Assembly (NCBI RefSeq): GCF_009811555.1 | Contig: NZ_BLIN01000003.1 | Coordinates: 1,178,001-1,242,000, forward strand | DNA: 64,000 nt | Origin: Streptomyces caniferus | Lineage (GTDB): Bacteria > Actinomycetota > Actinomycetes > Streptomycetales > Streptomycetaceae | Reading direction: 5' to 3' | Shown here: in pieces, positions 23,724 through 32,562 of the stretch | How positions within the stretch are numbered: position 1 is the first letter of the stretch | How the letters are laid out: every line of letters starts with the position of its first letter | Translations under genes and position numbers: made by a program | The notes under the pieces: model-generated | What the model saw: the letters and a program-made list of their open reading frames with translations, nothing else | The model's database searches: none | What the model was told of the DNA's origin: nothing

Positions 23724-24682
23724 GCCCGCTCAGCATCACCCGCACCCTCCCCGCCGACGCCACCGCGGCCGCGCTGCGCGCCGATGTCGCCCAGGGCCTG
23801 TCCCGTACCCCCAAACAGTTGCCGCCCAAGTGGTTCTACGACGCCCGTGGCAGCGAGCTGTTCGAGGACATCACCAAGCTGCCCGACTACTACCCGACCC
23901 GCGCCGAGCGGGAGATCCTGCTCACCCGCGCCGATCACATCGCCGCGGCCACCCGGGCGCGCACCCTGATCGAGCTGGGGTCGGGGTCCTCCGACAAGAC
24001 CCGCCACCTCATCGGCGCGCTGACCGATCTGCACAGCTATCTGCCCATCGACGTCAGCGAATCCGCGCTGGCCGCGGCGGGCGAGACGCTGCTCGCCGAG
24101 CACCCCGGCCTCACCGTGCACGCGCTGGTCGCCGACTTCCAGCAGGGCATCGACCTCCCCGACACCCCCGGCCCGCGGCTGCTCGCCTTCCTCGGCGGCA
24201 CCATCGGCAATCTGCTCCCCGAGGAGCGTTCCGCGTTCCTGCACTCGGTGCACGACATGCTCTCGCCGGGCGACGCCCTGCTGCTCGGCACCGACCTGGT
24301 CAAGGACGAGGCCACGCTCGTCGCCGCCTACGACGACCCGCAGGGCGTGACGGCCGCGTTCAACAAGAACGTCCTGGAGGTCATCAACCGCGAGCTGGGC
24401 GGCGATTTCGACCCGGCGGACTTCGACCACGTCGCCGTGTGGAACGCCGAACGCGAGTGGATCGAGATGCGACTGCGGGCCCGCAAGGACCTGAACATCA
24501 AGGTCCCCGGGGTGGACCTGGCGGTCGGCTTCGCCGAGGGCGAGGAGCTGCGGACCGAGGTGTCGGCCAAGTTCCGCCAGGAGGGTGTGCGGACCGAACT
24601 TGCCGCTGCCGGACTGGAGTTGGCCAACTGGTGGACGGACAGCACGGACCGCTTCGCGCTGTCGCTGTCCTTCCGCGTCTGA
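23720..24682 (+). CDS. egtD: L-histidine N-alpha-methyltransferase EgtD
   Basis: A 320-residue EgtD, a SAM-dependent trimethyltransferase making hercynine from histidine. Signature segments are PPKWFYDARGSELFEDITKL, YYPTRAEREIL, LIELGSGSSDKTRHLI (SAM motif), FLGGTIGNLLPEER and FNKNVLEVINRELGG. GTG at 23720 overlaps the egtC stop. It closes the operon, followed by a strong hairpin; no egtE follows. Confidence 0.97.
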   Translation: MSPLSITRTLPADATAAALRADVAQGLSRTPKQLPPKWFYDARGSELFEDITKLPDYYPTRAEREILLTRADHIAAATRARTLIELGSGSSDKTRHLIGALTDLHSYLPIDVSESALAAAGETLLAEHPGLTVHALVADFQQGIDLPDTPGPRLLAFLGGTIGNLLPEERSAFLHSVHDMLSPGDALLLGTDLVKDEATLVAAYDDPQGVTAAFNKNVLEVINRELGGDFDPADFDHVAVWNAEREWIEMRLRARKDLNIKVPGVDLAVGFAEGEELRTEVSAKFRQEGVRTELAAAGLELANWWTDSTDRFALSLSFRV

Positions 24683-24695
24683 ATATCCGCCCCTT

Positions 24696-24730
24696 CCCGG
24701 CCGGCGTGACCCTTTGGTCCGCCGGCCGGG
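24696..24730 (+). terminator. Strong hairpin after egtD
   Basis: Perfect 11-bp arms CCCGGCCGGCG / CGCCGGCCGGG, with an additional GACC/GGTC stem inside a 13-base loop, beginning 14 bp after the egtD stop. No U-tract, as is usual in Streptomyces. Marks the 3' end of the egtABCD transcript. Confidence 0.7.
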
Positions 24731-24830
24731 TGCCGCCCGCGCGCTCCATGTGGTTCGATGCCCCGATCGCAGGTGCGCACGGGGGCTGTTGCCGCGCACC
24801 CACGCAGACTCGACGGACAGGGGAAGCGGC

Positions 24831-25760
24831 ATGGGGCTGGGACTGGATCGGCGGGATTTCCTCCGGGGCGCGGCCGGGCTGTCGGCCGCCGGGGTGCTGG
24901 CGGGCTTCGGCAGCGGGCAGTTCATGGCCGGCGCGGCCCAGCGCCGGGCGGGTGAACTGTCCGTACAGGACTGGATGTCGGCGCTCGGCGACTCCACGCC
25001 CGTCCAGCGGCTGACGATCCCCGGCACCCACGACTCGGGGGCCCGGATCGGCGGCCCCTGGGTCGCGTGCCAGAACACCTCCGTCGCCGCCCAGCTCGCC
25101 GCCGGTATCCGCTTCCTGGACGTCCGCTGCCGGGCCATCGACAGCGTCTTCGCCATTCATCACGGCGCCTTCTACCAGGAGCTGATGTTCGGTGATGTGC
25201 TCAATGCCTGCCGGGCGTTCCTGCAGACCCACCCTTCCGAAACGGTCCTGATGCGGGTCAAGCAGGAGTACTCGGAGGTCGGCGCCGAGGAGTTCCGCCG
25301 GATCTTCGGCAGCTACCTGGACGACAAGGGGTACCGGTCGCTGTTCCGGCTGGACGCGGGCCTGCCGACGCTGGGCCAGGCCCGCGGCAAGGTGGTCCTG
25401 CTGGCGGACTCCGACGGCCTGGGCGGCGTCCGGTACGCCGATCCGCAGCTGTTCGACATCCAGGACGACTACATGGCCGAGCCGTTCGGGAAGTACCCGA
25501 AGATCGAGGCCCAGTTCCGCAAGGCCGTCACCCAGCCCGGCAAGCTCTTCGTCAATTACGTCAGCACCTCCGCATGGCTGCCGCCCCGCTCCAACGCGGA
25601 CCGTCTCAACCCGCAGGTCAAGCGACTGCTGGAGGGCTCGGAAGGGAGTGGCTGGACGGGTCTTGGGGTCGTGCCGATGGACTTCCCGAACGAGGTCGGC
25701 CTGGCGGAGACGCTGATCGGGCACAACCTCGCGGGGCGGGGAGTGCGGCTCACGGCGTGA
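24831..25760 (+). CDS. Tat-exported phosphatidylinositol-specific phospholipase C-like phosphodiesterase
   Basis: A 309-residue exported PI-PLC X-type protein. A twin-arginine signal (RRDFLRGAAGLSAAGVLAGF) precedes a TIM-barrel domain with the two histidines in TIPGTHDSG (about residue 66) and FAIHHGAFYQ (about 110), and RFLDVRCR between them, the arrangement of bacterial PI-PLC. Expected to cleave phosphoinositides or GPI-type anchors outside the cell. ATG at 24831 has GGGGAAG upstream. It is the first of a group of secreted hydrolases (24.8-28.2 kb). Confidence 0.92.
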   Translation: MGLGLDRRDFLRGAAGLSAAGVLAGFGSGQFMAGAAQRRAGELSVQDWMSALGDSTPVQRLTIPGTHDSGARIGGPWVACQNTSVAAQLAAGIRFLDVRCRAIDSVFAIHHGAFYQELMFGDVLNACRAFLQTHPSETVLMRVKQEYSEVGAEEFRRIFGSYLDDKGYRSLFRLDAGLPTLGQARGKVVLLADSDGLGGVRYADPQLFDIQDDYMAEPFGKYPKIEAQFRKAVTQPGKLFVNYVSTSAWLPPRSNADRLNPQVKRLLEGSEGSGWTGLGVVPMDFPNEVGLAETLIGHNLAGRGVRLTA

Positions 25761-26066
25761 GCCGGTGCCGGACGGCGCCGGCGAGGCCCCGGGCCGGCCC
25801 GGAGGGGGGCACCGTGCGGGTCACCCGACCGGCCCAGCGCGGCGCGTTGCGGCGACACGGCCTCCCCGCTCGCCGCACCCCGCCCGCCGGGCCCCTCGGA
25901 TGGCGGGTGTGCCGGGGTTCCGGTGCGGGTTTCTGTCCGTGATCTTTGCCGCCTGAGCGGAATGATGCGCCAAGTGACCGAACCATGGCACGCATCCCTG
26001 CATCAGACTGGGTGAAATGTCTGGTTCCGGTGCCGCTCCGCCATCCGACGGGGGCAGCGCCGGCTG

Positions 26067-27215
26067 ATGCGGCGAGGCGGGCTGCTGGTGGTGGAGACGA
26101 GCGAACGCGGGACCGGGCCGGCGGACGACGCCGGCGGGGCGGACCGGGCCGCCGGGACACCGGCGGCCGAGGACTGCCTCGGTCCCCGCGGCCCGGCCTG
26201 TACGGGCCGCGGCCGGGCCGGCGTTCCGCTCCGGATCACCCTGGCGCTCGGCGCGCTGACCCTGGTCGCGGGCAGCACGGCGCTGCTCCTGGGGTCCCCC
26301 GCACGCGATCCGTTCCTGGCCGCCGGGGACACCACCACCGGCTCCTACCTCGCCACCCGTGCCGACGGCGACCAGGCCGCCGCCGCGGTGCTCGCCGGCC
26401 CCTACCAGGAGCGGCCGGGGCCGCCGGTGGCCGCACGGTACGGCGATGCGCGGGCGACCGCGCTGAAGGTGTCGCGGCCCCTGCGGGCGGCCCCGGCGAC
26501 GCCCGCACCGGCGATCGGCGCGCTCTTCTCCCCCGACGGCGACGGTGACCCGGTCCACCACTGCACGGCCAGCGTGGTGCACGCCCCCGGGGGCGACCTC
26601 ATCATCACCGCGGCGCACTGTGTGCACGACGACGGCTTCCGTACCCGGCTGGTCTTCGCGCCGGGCCTGCACGACGGGATCGCCCCGTACGGCCTGTGGG
26701 TGCCCACCCGGATCCAGGTCGATCCGCGCTGGATCAACGACCGGGACCCCGACCACGACGTGGCGTTCCTGCGGGTGCGCCGCGCGGGTCGGGCCGGCGG
26801 CCGGATCGAGGACGTCACCGGCGCCGAACGCATCCGGTTCGGCACACCGGCCGGACGCCCGGCGCTGCTGACCGGCTATCCGGAGCACCAGGACGGCCCG
26901 GTCAGCTGCCGGAACACGGCGGACGCCCAGAGCCCGAGCCAACTCCGGTTCGACTGCCCGGGGTTCCCGAACGGGACGAGCGGCGGGCCGCTGCTCACCG
27001 ACCTCGACCCGGCCACCGGCACCGGGTCGCTGATCGGCGTGATAGGCGGTCTCGACGGGGGCGGTGACGACCTCGTCTCGTACAGCACCCGGTTCGGCGC
27101 GGACGTGGCCGCGCTCTACCGGCGGGCGACCGCGGAGCCGGACCCGCGGGCCGCGCAGCCCGGCTTCCGGGCCGCCGCGTCCGGTGTCATGCCCCGCGCG
27201 GCACCACGGTCTTGA
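26067..27215 (+). CDS. Trypsin-like (V8/Glu-endopeptidase type) serine protease, membrane-anchored or exported
   Basis: A 382-residue trypsin-fold protease. A long N-terminal region is followed by a TM/signal segment (LRITLALGALTLVAGSTALLL, about 58-78) and a catalytic domain with His in IITAAHCVHD (about 184), Asp in DPDHDVAFLRV (about 231) and Ser in PNGTSGGPLL (about 305). The GTSGGP form is typical of the V8/Streptomyces alkaline serine protease group. The start at 26067 is uncertain; an internal start close to the TM segment is possible. Its 3' end overlaps the convergent PI-PLC gene by 29 bp. The 306-bp upstream gap (25761-26066) holds no gene. Confidence 0.88.
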   Translation: MRRGGLLVVETSERGTGPADDAGGADRAAGTPAAEDCLGPRGPACTGRGRAGVPLRITLALGALTLVAGSTALLLGSPARDPFLAAGDTTTGSYLATRADGDQAAAAVLAGPYQERPGPPVAARYGDARATALKVSRPLRAAPATPAPAIGALFSPDGDGDPVHHCTASVVHAPGGDLIITAAHCVHDDGFRTRLVFAPGLHDGIAPYGLWVPTRIQVDPRWINDRDPDHDVAFLRVRRAGRAGGRIEDVTGAERIRFGTPAGRPALLTGYPEHQDGPVSCRNTADAQSPSQLRFDCPGFPNGTSGGPLLTDLDPATGTGSLIGVIGGLDGGGDDLVSYSTRFGADVAALYRRATAEPDPRAAQPGFRAAASGVMPRAAPRS

Positions 27216-28221
27216 GGACGGACGGCAGCGGGTACCAGTCGGCGGTGGCGAAGCTCGCGTGCGCCGCGGCGAGTTGCCGGACCCGGGCCAGTGCCTCCGC
27301 CTCGGTCGGGTGGGTGCCGTCGATGACCGGCGGCACGTTGTGGGCGTCGGTCATGATGAGCAGGTAGTGGCGGGTGTCGTACCAGGAGGTGTCGATACTG
27401 CCGTTCAGGTAGGTCGCGGCGTCGCCGTCGAAGACCACGAACCAGGGGCGCAGCGCCGGGTCGGCGTAGCGCTCGCGGGGGTCGCCGGCCGCCGCTCCGT
27501 GCACCGCGGGGAACGCCGTCGACTGTGCCAGCTTCCCCTGCGCGGCAAGGTCCTTGAGGTGGCCGGCGTACTCGACGTCCGTCCACAGCTTGTCGAACGG
27601 GTTCTTCTCCTCGACCGTGCCGGGTATCAGCTCGAACAGGAACTTCCCGGCCAGGTCGGCGCGCGAGGGCCAGCCGCCCGCCCGTACGGCCTCGTCGGCG
27701 GTGGCGTGTCCGCCGGTGAGGTCCCCGGGGCCGTAGACCGCGTCGCCCAGCTTCTGCCGTACCAGCGCGTCGAACTCGGCGGGACCGCGGCCGCCCTTGG
27801 CGTTGAAGCCGTCCTTCATCTCGACCTTGAGCAGGATCGGGCGGTGGCCCGGGTGGGCGTCGTGCCAGGCCTTCATATCGGCCAGGCAGCCGGCGAAGTC
27901 CTGGTCGCGGCTCTTGGTGCGCAGCTCCGAGGCGTTCGCGGCGCCCTCGCAGTTGCTGTTGTTGCCCAGCGGGTTGCTGTGCGAGACCCGGAAGGACCGG
28001 CCCAGTCCGTTGGTCCAGAGGTCGAGTTCGAGCAGTGCGGCGCCGGAGTCCAGGGCGTCCGCGAAGTAGCGGTACTTCTCCTTTTCATAGGCGTTGTGGA
28101 CGCCCACGGACGTGCTGGTGCCGTATGTCGCGGCGGTCGGCTCGGCGCCCGCCGGCCCGCTCACCGCGATCACTGCCGCCGCCGCGACGGCGACCGTTCC
28201 CACACACCGCTTCCCGTTCAT
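27187..28221 (-). CDS. Secreted Ca2+-dependent phosphatidylinositol-specific phospholipase C (PLC-C1 type)
   Basis: A 344-residue secreted phosphodiesterase. A signal peptide (GTVAVAAAAVIAVSGPAGA) precedes a PLC barrel of the bacterial PI-PLC-C1 group: SVGVHNAYEKEKYRYFADAL, LLELDLWTNGLGRSFRVSHS, HRPILLKVEMKDGF and an Asp/Asn-rich site. Start ATG at 28221 was chosen where the signal peptide begins; the longer frame upstream is antisense to the divergent membrane gene. Together with the Tat-exported PLC at 24.8 kb it makes two PI-PLC-type enzymes within 3.5 kb flanking a protease. Confidence 0.9.
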   Translation of the reverse strand: MNGKRCVGTVAVAAAAVIAVSGPAGAEPTAATYGTSTSVGVHNAYEKEKYRYFADALDSGAALLELDLWTNGLGRSFRVSHSNPLGNNSNCEGAANASELRTKSRDQDFAGCLADMKAWHDAHPGHRPILLKVEMKDGFNAKGGRGPAEFDALVRQKLGDAVYGPGDLTGGHATADEAVRAGGWPSRADLAGKFLFELIPGTVEEKNPFDKLWTDVEYAGHLKDLAAQGKLAQSTAFPAVHGAAAGDPRERYADPALRPWFVVFDGDAATYLNGSIDTSWYDTRHYLLIMTDAHNVPPVIDGTHPTEAEALARVRQLAAAHASFATADWYPLPSVLKTVVPRGA

Positions 28222-28394
28222 GTGCCCCGCTTCCCCTAGGTCCTCGGCCGTCGGCAGTGCTCCCGAACGCCGTTTCGACCGGTCGGTCACCCGGTCGACC
28301 GGGGAGCAGCGTACGGGAGTTCGGCAGATGAGGGACCATGAGGGCCGCAACAGACAAGGAAACAGCGGATGACAGGAACCGCCGGGGAGGGCGC

Positions 28395-28961
28395 ATGACC
28401 GACAGACACCACACCGACAGCACACCACGTACGGGACTGCCACTCGCGGCGGCCGTTCTCACCGGAACGGTCGCCCTCTACGTGTCGCTCGTCGCCTTCG
28501 GAAACATCACCGACTTCGACACCAATCAGCAGTTCGTCCGCCATGTCCTGGCCATGGACACCACGTTCAAGGACCCGGACCTGATGTGGCGGGCCCTCAC
28601 CTCGCCCGGGCTGCAGGACACCGCATATCTGGCGATCATCGCCTGGGAGACGGTGGCCGCGGCGGTGCTGCTCGCGGGCACCGCGCTGTGGGCCGTCGGC
28701 CTACGACGCGGCGGCTTCGCCCGGGCCCGTCACGTGAGCACGCTCGGGCTGCTGATGGTGGTGCTGCTGTTCGGGGTGGGCTTCCTCGCGATAGGCGGCG
28801 AGTGGTTCTCGATGTGGCAGTCCAAGAACTGGAACGGGCTGGAGGCCGCGACCCGCAACCTCACGGTCGCCGGGATCGCGCTGGTGGTGATCCACCTGCC
28901 GGGCGCGGCAGGGAAGCCGAAGGGCGGGAACGGAGAGCCGAAGGGCGGGGACGGGGAGTAG
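28395..28961 (+). CDS. DUF2165 family small membrane protein
   Basis: A 188-residue integral membrane protein, four predicted TM segments (LAAAVLTGTVALYVSLVAF, YLAIIAWETVAAAVLLAGTA, TLGLLMVVLLFGVGFLAIGG, LTVAGIALVVIHLPGA). The motif FGNITDFDTNQQFVRHVLAM and GEWFSMWQSKNWNG match DUF2165. Function unknown. ATG at 28395 has GGGGAGG upstream. A short Gly/Lys tail with two GKPKGG(N/D)GE repeats ends the protein. It is divergent from the PLC gene. Confidence 0.85.
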   Translation: MTDRHHTDSTPRTGLPLAAAVLTGTVALYVSLVAFGNITDFDTNQQFVRHVLAMDTTFKDPDLMWRALTSPGLQDTAYLAIIAWETVAAAVLLAGTALWAVGLRRGGFARARHVSTLGLLMVVLLFGVGFLAIGGEWFSMWQSKNWNGLEAATRNLTVAGIALVVIHLPGAAGKPKGGNGEPKGGDGE

Positions 28962-29280
28962 CGGACGCACGCGCCCTCCGCTCCCCGTCGCCGAGGAACT
29001 CCACCCGCCGGGCGGGGAAGGAGTGCTCGACGACGGGGCCGTGGGCGCATCGACGGCCCGGAGGGCCTCGAGGCCGTTGGCGACGACCATGAGAAAGGCG
29101 CCGACGTGGTCGGCGCCGGTCGGGCGGGCCTCGAAAATCTCCGGGCCGTCGATGCCCGCCTTCGGGAGGGCCATCGCGGTCACCGCACCGCGATACCGGC
29201 GCGGCCCGGGTGGCCGCACCACCCCAGCCCTGGCCCCGGCGGGCCGGAGATCCAGCCCGCCGGGACAGCGGCGCCGGATC
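28962..29280 (-). other. 319-bp non-coding or decayed stretch
   Basis: No supported gene. The minus strand contains a short coding-like run (GIDGPEIFEARPTGADHVG followed by AFLMVVANGLEALRAVDAP, near 29060-29165) that then breaks frame, possibly a remnant of an unidentified gene. Otherwise a GC-rich gap at the end of the P450 gene. Confidence 0.4.
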
Positions 29281-32200
29281 TCAGCCCGCCGCGTACACGT
29301 CCTCGATGTAGCGGCCGGAGGCGGTCAGTTCGCGCAGCCAGGCCTCGGACTCCTGGGGCGAGGCACCGGTACTGGCTCCGTGCAGCTCGCGGAAGGCGGC
29401 CCGTACCCCGGGTGCCATCCGGCTGCCGTCACCGCAGACGTACACCCGCGCCCCGGCCTGCAGCAGCTCCCACACCTCGGCCGCCTCGGCGGCGATCCGG
29501 TGCTGGACGAAGCGGTGGCCGTTTTCGGGGCGCTCGCTGAAGACGGGGCGCATCGAGACGACGCCGGCGGCTTCGGCCGCGGCGAACTCCGCGGCGTGCA
29601 GGAAGTCAGCGGTGGGGTCGTCGCAGCCGAAGTAGAGCCGGGCCGGGGCCTGCTGTCCCGCGGCGAGCCGGTCGGCGACGGCGCCGCGGAAGGGGGCGAG
29701 ACCGGTGCCCGCCGCGATCAGGACGACGGGGGTGTCGTCGGCCGGATCGATGCGGAAGGCCTCCCGGCAGGGCTGGACGCGGGCCAGGACGGTGTCGCCC
29801 GGCCGCAGGGAGTGCAGATGGGTCGAACCGGTGCCGCCGGGCAGCAGCGAGACCATCAGGTCGGCGTGCCGGGGGTCGGCCGCGGGTGAGGACGACAGGG
29901 AGTAGTGCCGGATGCGCAGGGGCGGCAGCAGCTCCAGGACCGTCGGCCAGGGCAGCGCGCCACGCAGCGCCGGGTGGGCCTCGATCAGGTCGATGAGGGT
30001 GCGCGGGTCGTCCTCGGCGAGGTTCTCCAGGGCGTGCCGCTCGGGCGGGCAGGGGTTGTGCGCGGCGAGCTGCGCCACCTGGTCCGCGGTCGGGCGGACG
30101 CCCAGTTCGAGGTGGTGGGTGAGCAGTTCGCGCACGGTCAGGGGGCGGTCGACGGGCAGGGTGTCGCGGCTCGCGCGGCGGCCGGAGTGCAGCGCGAGGA
30201 CGGTGTCCGGGTCGGCGCCGAGGACCCGCGCGGCCCGCTCGACGGCGGCCGGGGCGTTGGCCGGCAGCACGGCGAGGTGGTCGGCGGTGCGGTAGCCGAC
30301 GCCGTCCGGCAGGGCGATGCGCAGGAAGCGCTTGGGCCGCGCCCAGTCCTGTGCGGTGAGGTCGTAGGCCTCGGTCACGGTCATCGGGACGAGGTCGTGG
30401 CGGGCGGCGAGCGCGTCCAGCGGGCCGCCGGTGATCTCGGTGACGGTGTAGCCGGTGTCCTCGGCGTCCGGTGCGCTCGCACCGACGCTCGCCGGGTCGC
30501 CGTAGCGCGTCAGCAGTTGGGTGCGCAGCGCCGCGGTGAACTCCTTGACGGTGCCGCCCAGGTCGCCGGAGGCGTCGGCCTCGGCGCGCGACAGCAGCCG
30601 GTCGGCGCCGAGGGCGTCGAGCCGGTCGTCGATGAGGGTCGGTATGTGCTGGTAGGTGGCGGCCCAGTTGCGGTCGCCGACGCCGAGGACGGCGAACGAG
30701 ACGCCCGTGGCGGCGCCGTCCTGCGCGGTGTTGAGCCAGCTCACGAAGGCGGCGGCGTCATCGGTGGGCCGGCCGTTGTAGGAGGCGGCGACGATGACGA
30801 CGGGCCGGTCGGCGGGCAGCGCACCGGCGAACGCGTCCAGCGGCGCCACATCGGCGGCGAAGCCCAGGCCGGTGGCCTCGTCGGCGAGGCGCTCGGCGAA
30901 CTCCCGGCAGGTGCCGTAGTTGCTGCCGTGCAACAGCAGCAGGCCGGTGCCCTGGGTGACGCGGGTCGGCAGCCCGTCGTCGGTCGCGGTGTCGTCCGCC
31001 GTGCCGGCACCGCCGCCGGGGAGCACGGCCAGCGCGGCGCGGACCGCGGCCCGGTCGGCGGGTGTACGGGCGGCCAGAGTGAGGGTGAACCCCTCGGGCT
31101 TGAGGGTCAGCGTCTCCTTGATGCGCAGCCGGTAGTCGCCGTGGTCGATCAGGCGGTAGCGGTGGGCGAGGAGGGCGAGCAGCATGGTCGCCTCGTGGAG
31201 CGCGAACTGCCTCCCGATGCAGGCGCGTTCTCCGGTCCCGAAGGGTTTGTAGGCATGCGGTGAGCGGGCCGCCTCGGCCTCCGGGCTGAAGCGGGAGGGG
31301 TCGAACAGCTCAGGGTTGTCGCCCCAGACGGGGTCGCGGTGCAGCATCGGCGCGAGCACCATGACCAGTTCCCCGGCCTTGAGCGGATAGCGGCCACCGA
31401 GCAGGGTGTCCTCGCGGGCCTGACGAAAGAAGGCGCCGGCGGTGGGCCACAGCCGCAGCGCCTCGTTGAGGACCTGCCGGGTGAACGGCAGCCGTCCGAT
31501 GTCCTCGAACGAGGGGTCGGGGTCGCTCTGGTCGCCCCACAGTTCGTCCGCCTCGCGCTGGACCATGCGCAGCGCGAGCGGGTCCTTGAGCAGGTGGTAG
31601 AGGGCGAAGGAGAGCGCACCCGAGGTGGTCTCGTGGCCGGCGATCAGGAACGTGATGACCTGGTTGCGGATGTTGGCGAGGTCGAGGGCGGGGCCGCCTT
31701 CCCCCTCGCTGCCGGCTCCGAGCATCAGGCCCAGCAGATCGTCGTCACCGGTCTCCCCGCTCTCCGTCCGGGCGGCGATGACCTCGTCGACGACCGTCGC
31801 GAGGTAGTCGCGGTCGGTCTGGAATGCCGCGTCCGCCGCGGAGTGGTCGGCGTCGGGGTCACGGGAGATCTTCGTCATGCTCCATTCGAGGCAGCGCACC
31901 ATCGCCTCGACGAACGGATGCGCGCTGTCGCCGCGGGAGAACGACTCGAAGTCGAAGCCGAATCCGGCCAGTCCGATGGTGTCCAGGGTCATCCGGGTCA
32001 TGTCCTCGGCGACCTGGACGGGCGTGCCGTCGGCCACCCGCCGGTCCCAGGCGGCCATGACCCGGCGCGCGGCCTTGAGCATCGCCGGGTGGTAGGTGCG
32101 CATCGAGCCGAGCGCGAAGGCCGGCATCAGAACCTCATGGGCCTTGCCCCAGTTCGGCTCGTCGTTGTAGGCGGTGAACAGACCGTCACCGGTGAACTCT

Positions 32201-32457
32201 CTGACGGTTTCCAGGACAACCGACACGCCCTTGCTGAAGCGGGACTCGTCGGAGACCTCGGTGACCAGATCGAGCGAGGAGAGGAGCAGCGTCTCGCGGT
32301 CGCCGAACTTGCGCTTGAAGATCGGGCCGTGGGTCCGGGCCAGGTCCATGAACTGCTGGATGGGCGTGTGGAGGGGCCCGGCGTCCGTGAGGTCGGCCAC
32401 CGGAATGCCGTCATCGGCGGCGCGTTCGTCGCTGTGGAGCGCGATGGTGTCGGTCAT
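29281..32457 (-). CDS. CYP102-type self-sufficient cytochrome P450-reductase fusion
   Basis: A 1058-residue cytochrome P450 fused to a diflavin reductase (P450-BM3 class). The P450 part has TMDL-like N-terminus, AGHETTSGALSFALYHLL (I-helix, about 276), ExxR in LNEALRLWP and the heme-thiolate FGTGERACIGRQFALHE (Cys about 413). After a short linker come the FMN domain (LLLLHGSNYGTCREFAERLA, from about 500) and FAD/NADPH domains (HYSLSSSPAADPRHADLM; LIAAGTGLAPFRGAVADRLA). It should hydroxylate fatty acids or similar long substrates without separate redox partners. A Phe in place of the usual substrate-clamping position cannot be judged. It is divergent from a PAS-LuxR regulator across a 105-bp region containing a dyad. 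Confidence 0.97.
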   Translation of the reverse strand: MTDTIALHSDERAADDGIPVADLTDAGPLHTPIQQFMDLARTHGPIFKRKFGDRETLLLSSLDLVTEVSDESRFSKGVSVVLETVREFTGDGLFTAYNDEPNWGKAHEVLMPAFALGSMRTYHPAMLKAARRVMAAWDRRVADGTPVQVAEDMTRMTLDTIGLAGFGFDFESFSRGDSAHPFVEAMVRCLEWSMTKISRDPDADHSAADAAFQTDRDYLATVVDEVIAARTESGETGDDDLLGLMLGAGSEGEGGPALDLANIRNQVITFLIAGHETTSGALSFALYHLLKDPLALRMVQREADELWGDQSDPDPSFEDIGRLPFTRQVLNEALRLWPTAGAFFRQAREDTLLGGRYPLKAGELVMVLAPMLHRDPVWGDNPELFDPSRFSPEAEAARSPHAYKPFGTGERACIGRQFALHEATMLLALLAHRYRLIDHGDYRLRIKETLTLKPEGFTLTLAARTPADRAAVRAALAVLPGGGAGTADDTATDDGLPTRVTQGTGLLLLHGSNYGTCREFAERLADEATGLGFAADVAPLDAFAGALPADRPVVIVAASYNGRPTDDAAAFVSWLNTAQDGAATGVSFAVLGVGDRNWAATYQHIPTLIDDRLDALGADRLLSRAEADASGDLGGTVKEFTAALRTQLLTRYGDPASVGASAPDAEDTGYTVTEITGGPLDALAARHDLVPMTVTEAYDLTAQDWARPKRFLRIALPDGVGYRTADHLAVLPANAPAAVERAARVLGADPDTVLALHSGRRASRDTLPVDRPLTVRELLTHHLELGVRPTADQVAQLAAHNPCPPERHALENLAEDDPRTLIDLIEAHPALRGALPWPTVLELLPPLRIRHYSLSSSPAADPRHADLMVSLLPGGTGSTHLHSLRPGDTVLARVQPCREAFRIDPADDTPVVLIAAGTGLAPFRGAVADRLAAGQQAPARLYFGCDDPTADFLHAAEFAAAEAAGVVSMRPVFSERPENGHRFVQHRIAAEAAEVWELLQAGARVYVCGDGSRMAPGVRAAFRELHGASTGASPQESEAWLRELTASGRYIEDVYAAG

Positions 32458-32500
32458 GTCTCCAGCGTGAGGGCCCCCACGTGCAGGTCACGCCCGGACA

Positions 32501-32518
32501 ACTGCATGATTGTGCAGT
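32501..32518. promoter_or_regulatory. Dyad in P450/PAS-LuxR divergent promoter
   Basis: ACTGCA TGATTG TGCAGT, perfect six-base arms with a six-base spacer, 44 bp before the P450 start and 45 bp before the regulator start. A natural binding site for the divergent PAS-LuxR protein or another regulator; not assigned. Confidence 0.5.
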
Positions 32519-32562
32519 GTTTTTTCGCTGCGGGCTCTTGCGCGCGGACCAGAGAAGGGACC

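Noticed and set aside
28701..29222. 173-residue minus-strand gene before the DUF2165 stop
   Set aside because: Its C-terminal half is antisense to DUF2165; only about 40 residues look coding, treated as a possible remnant.
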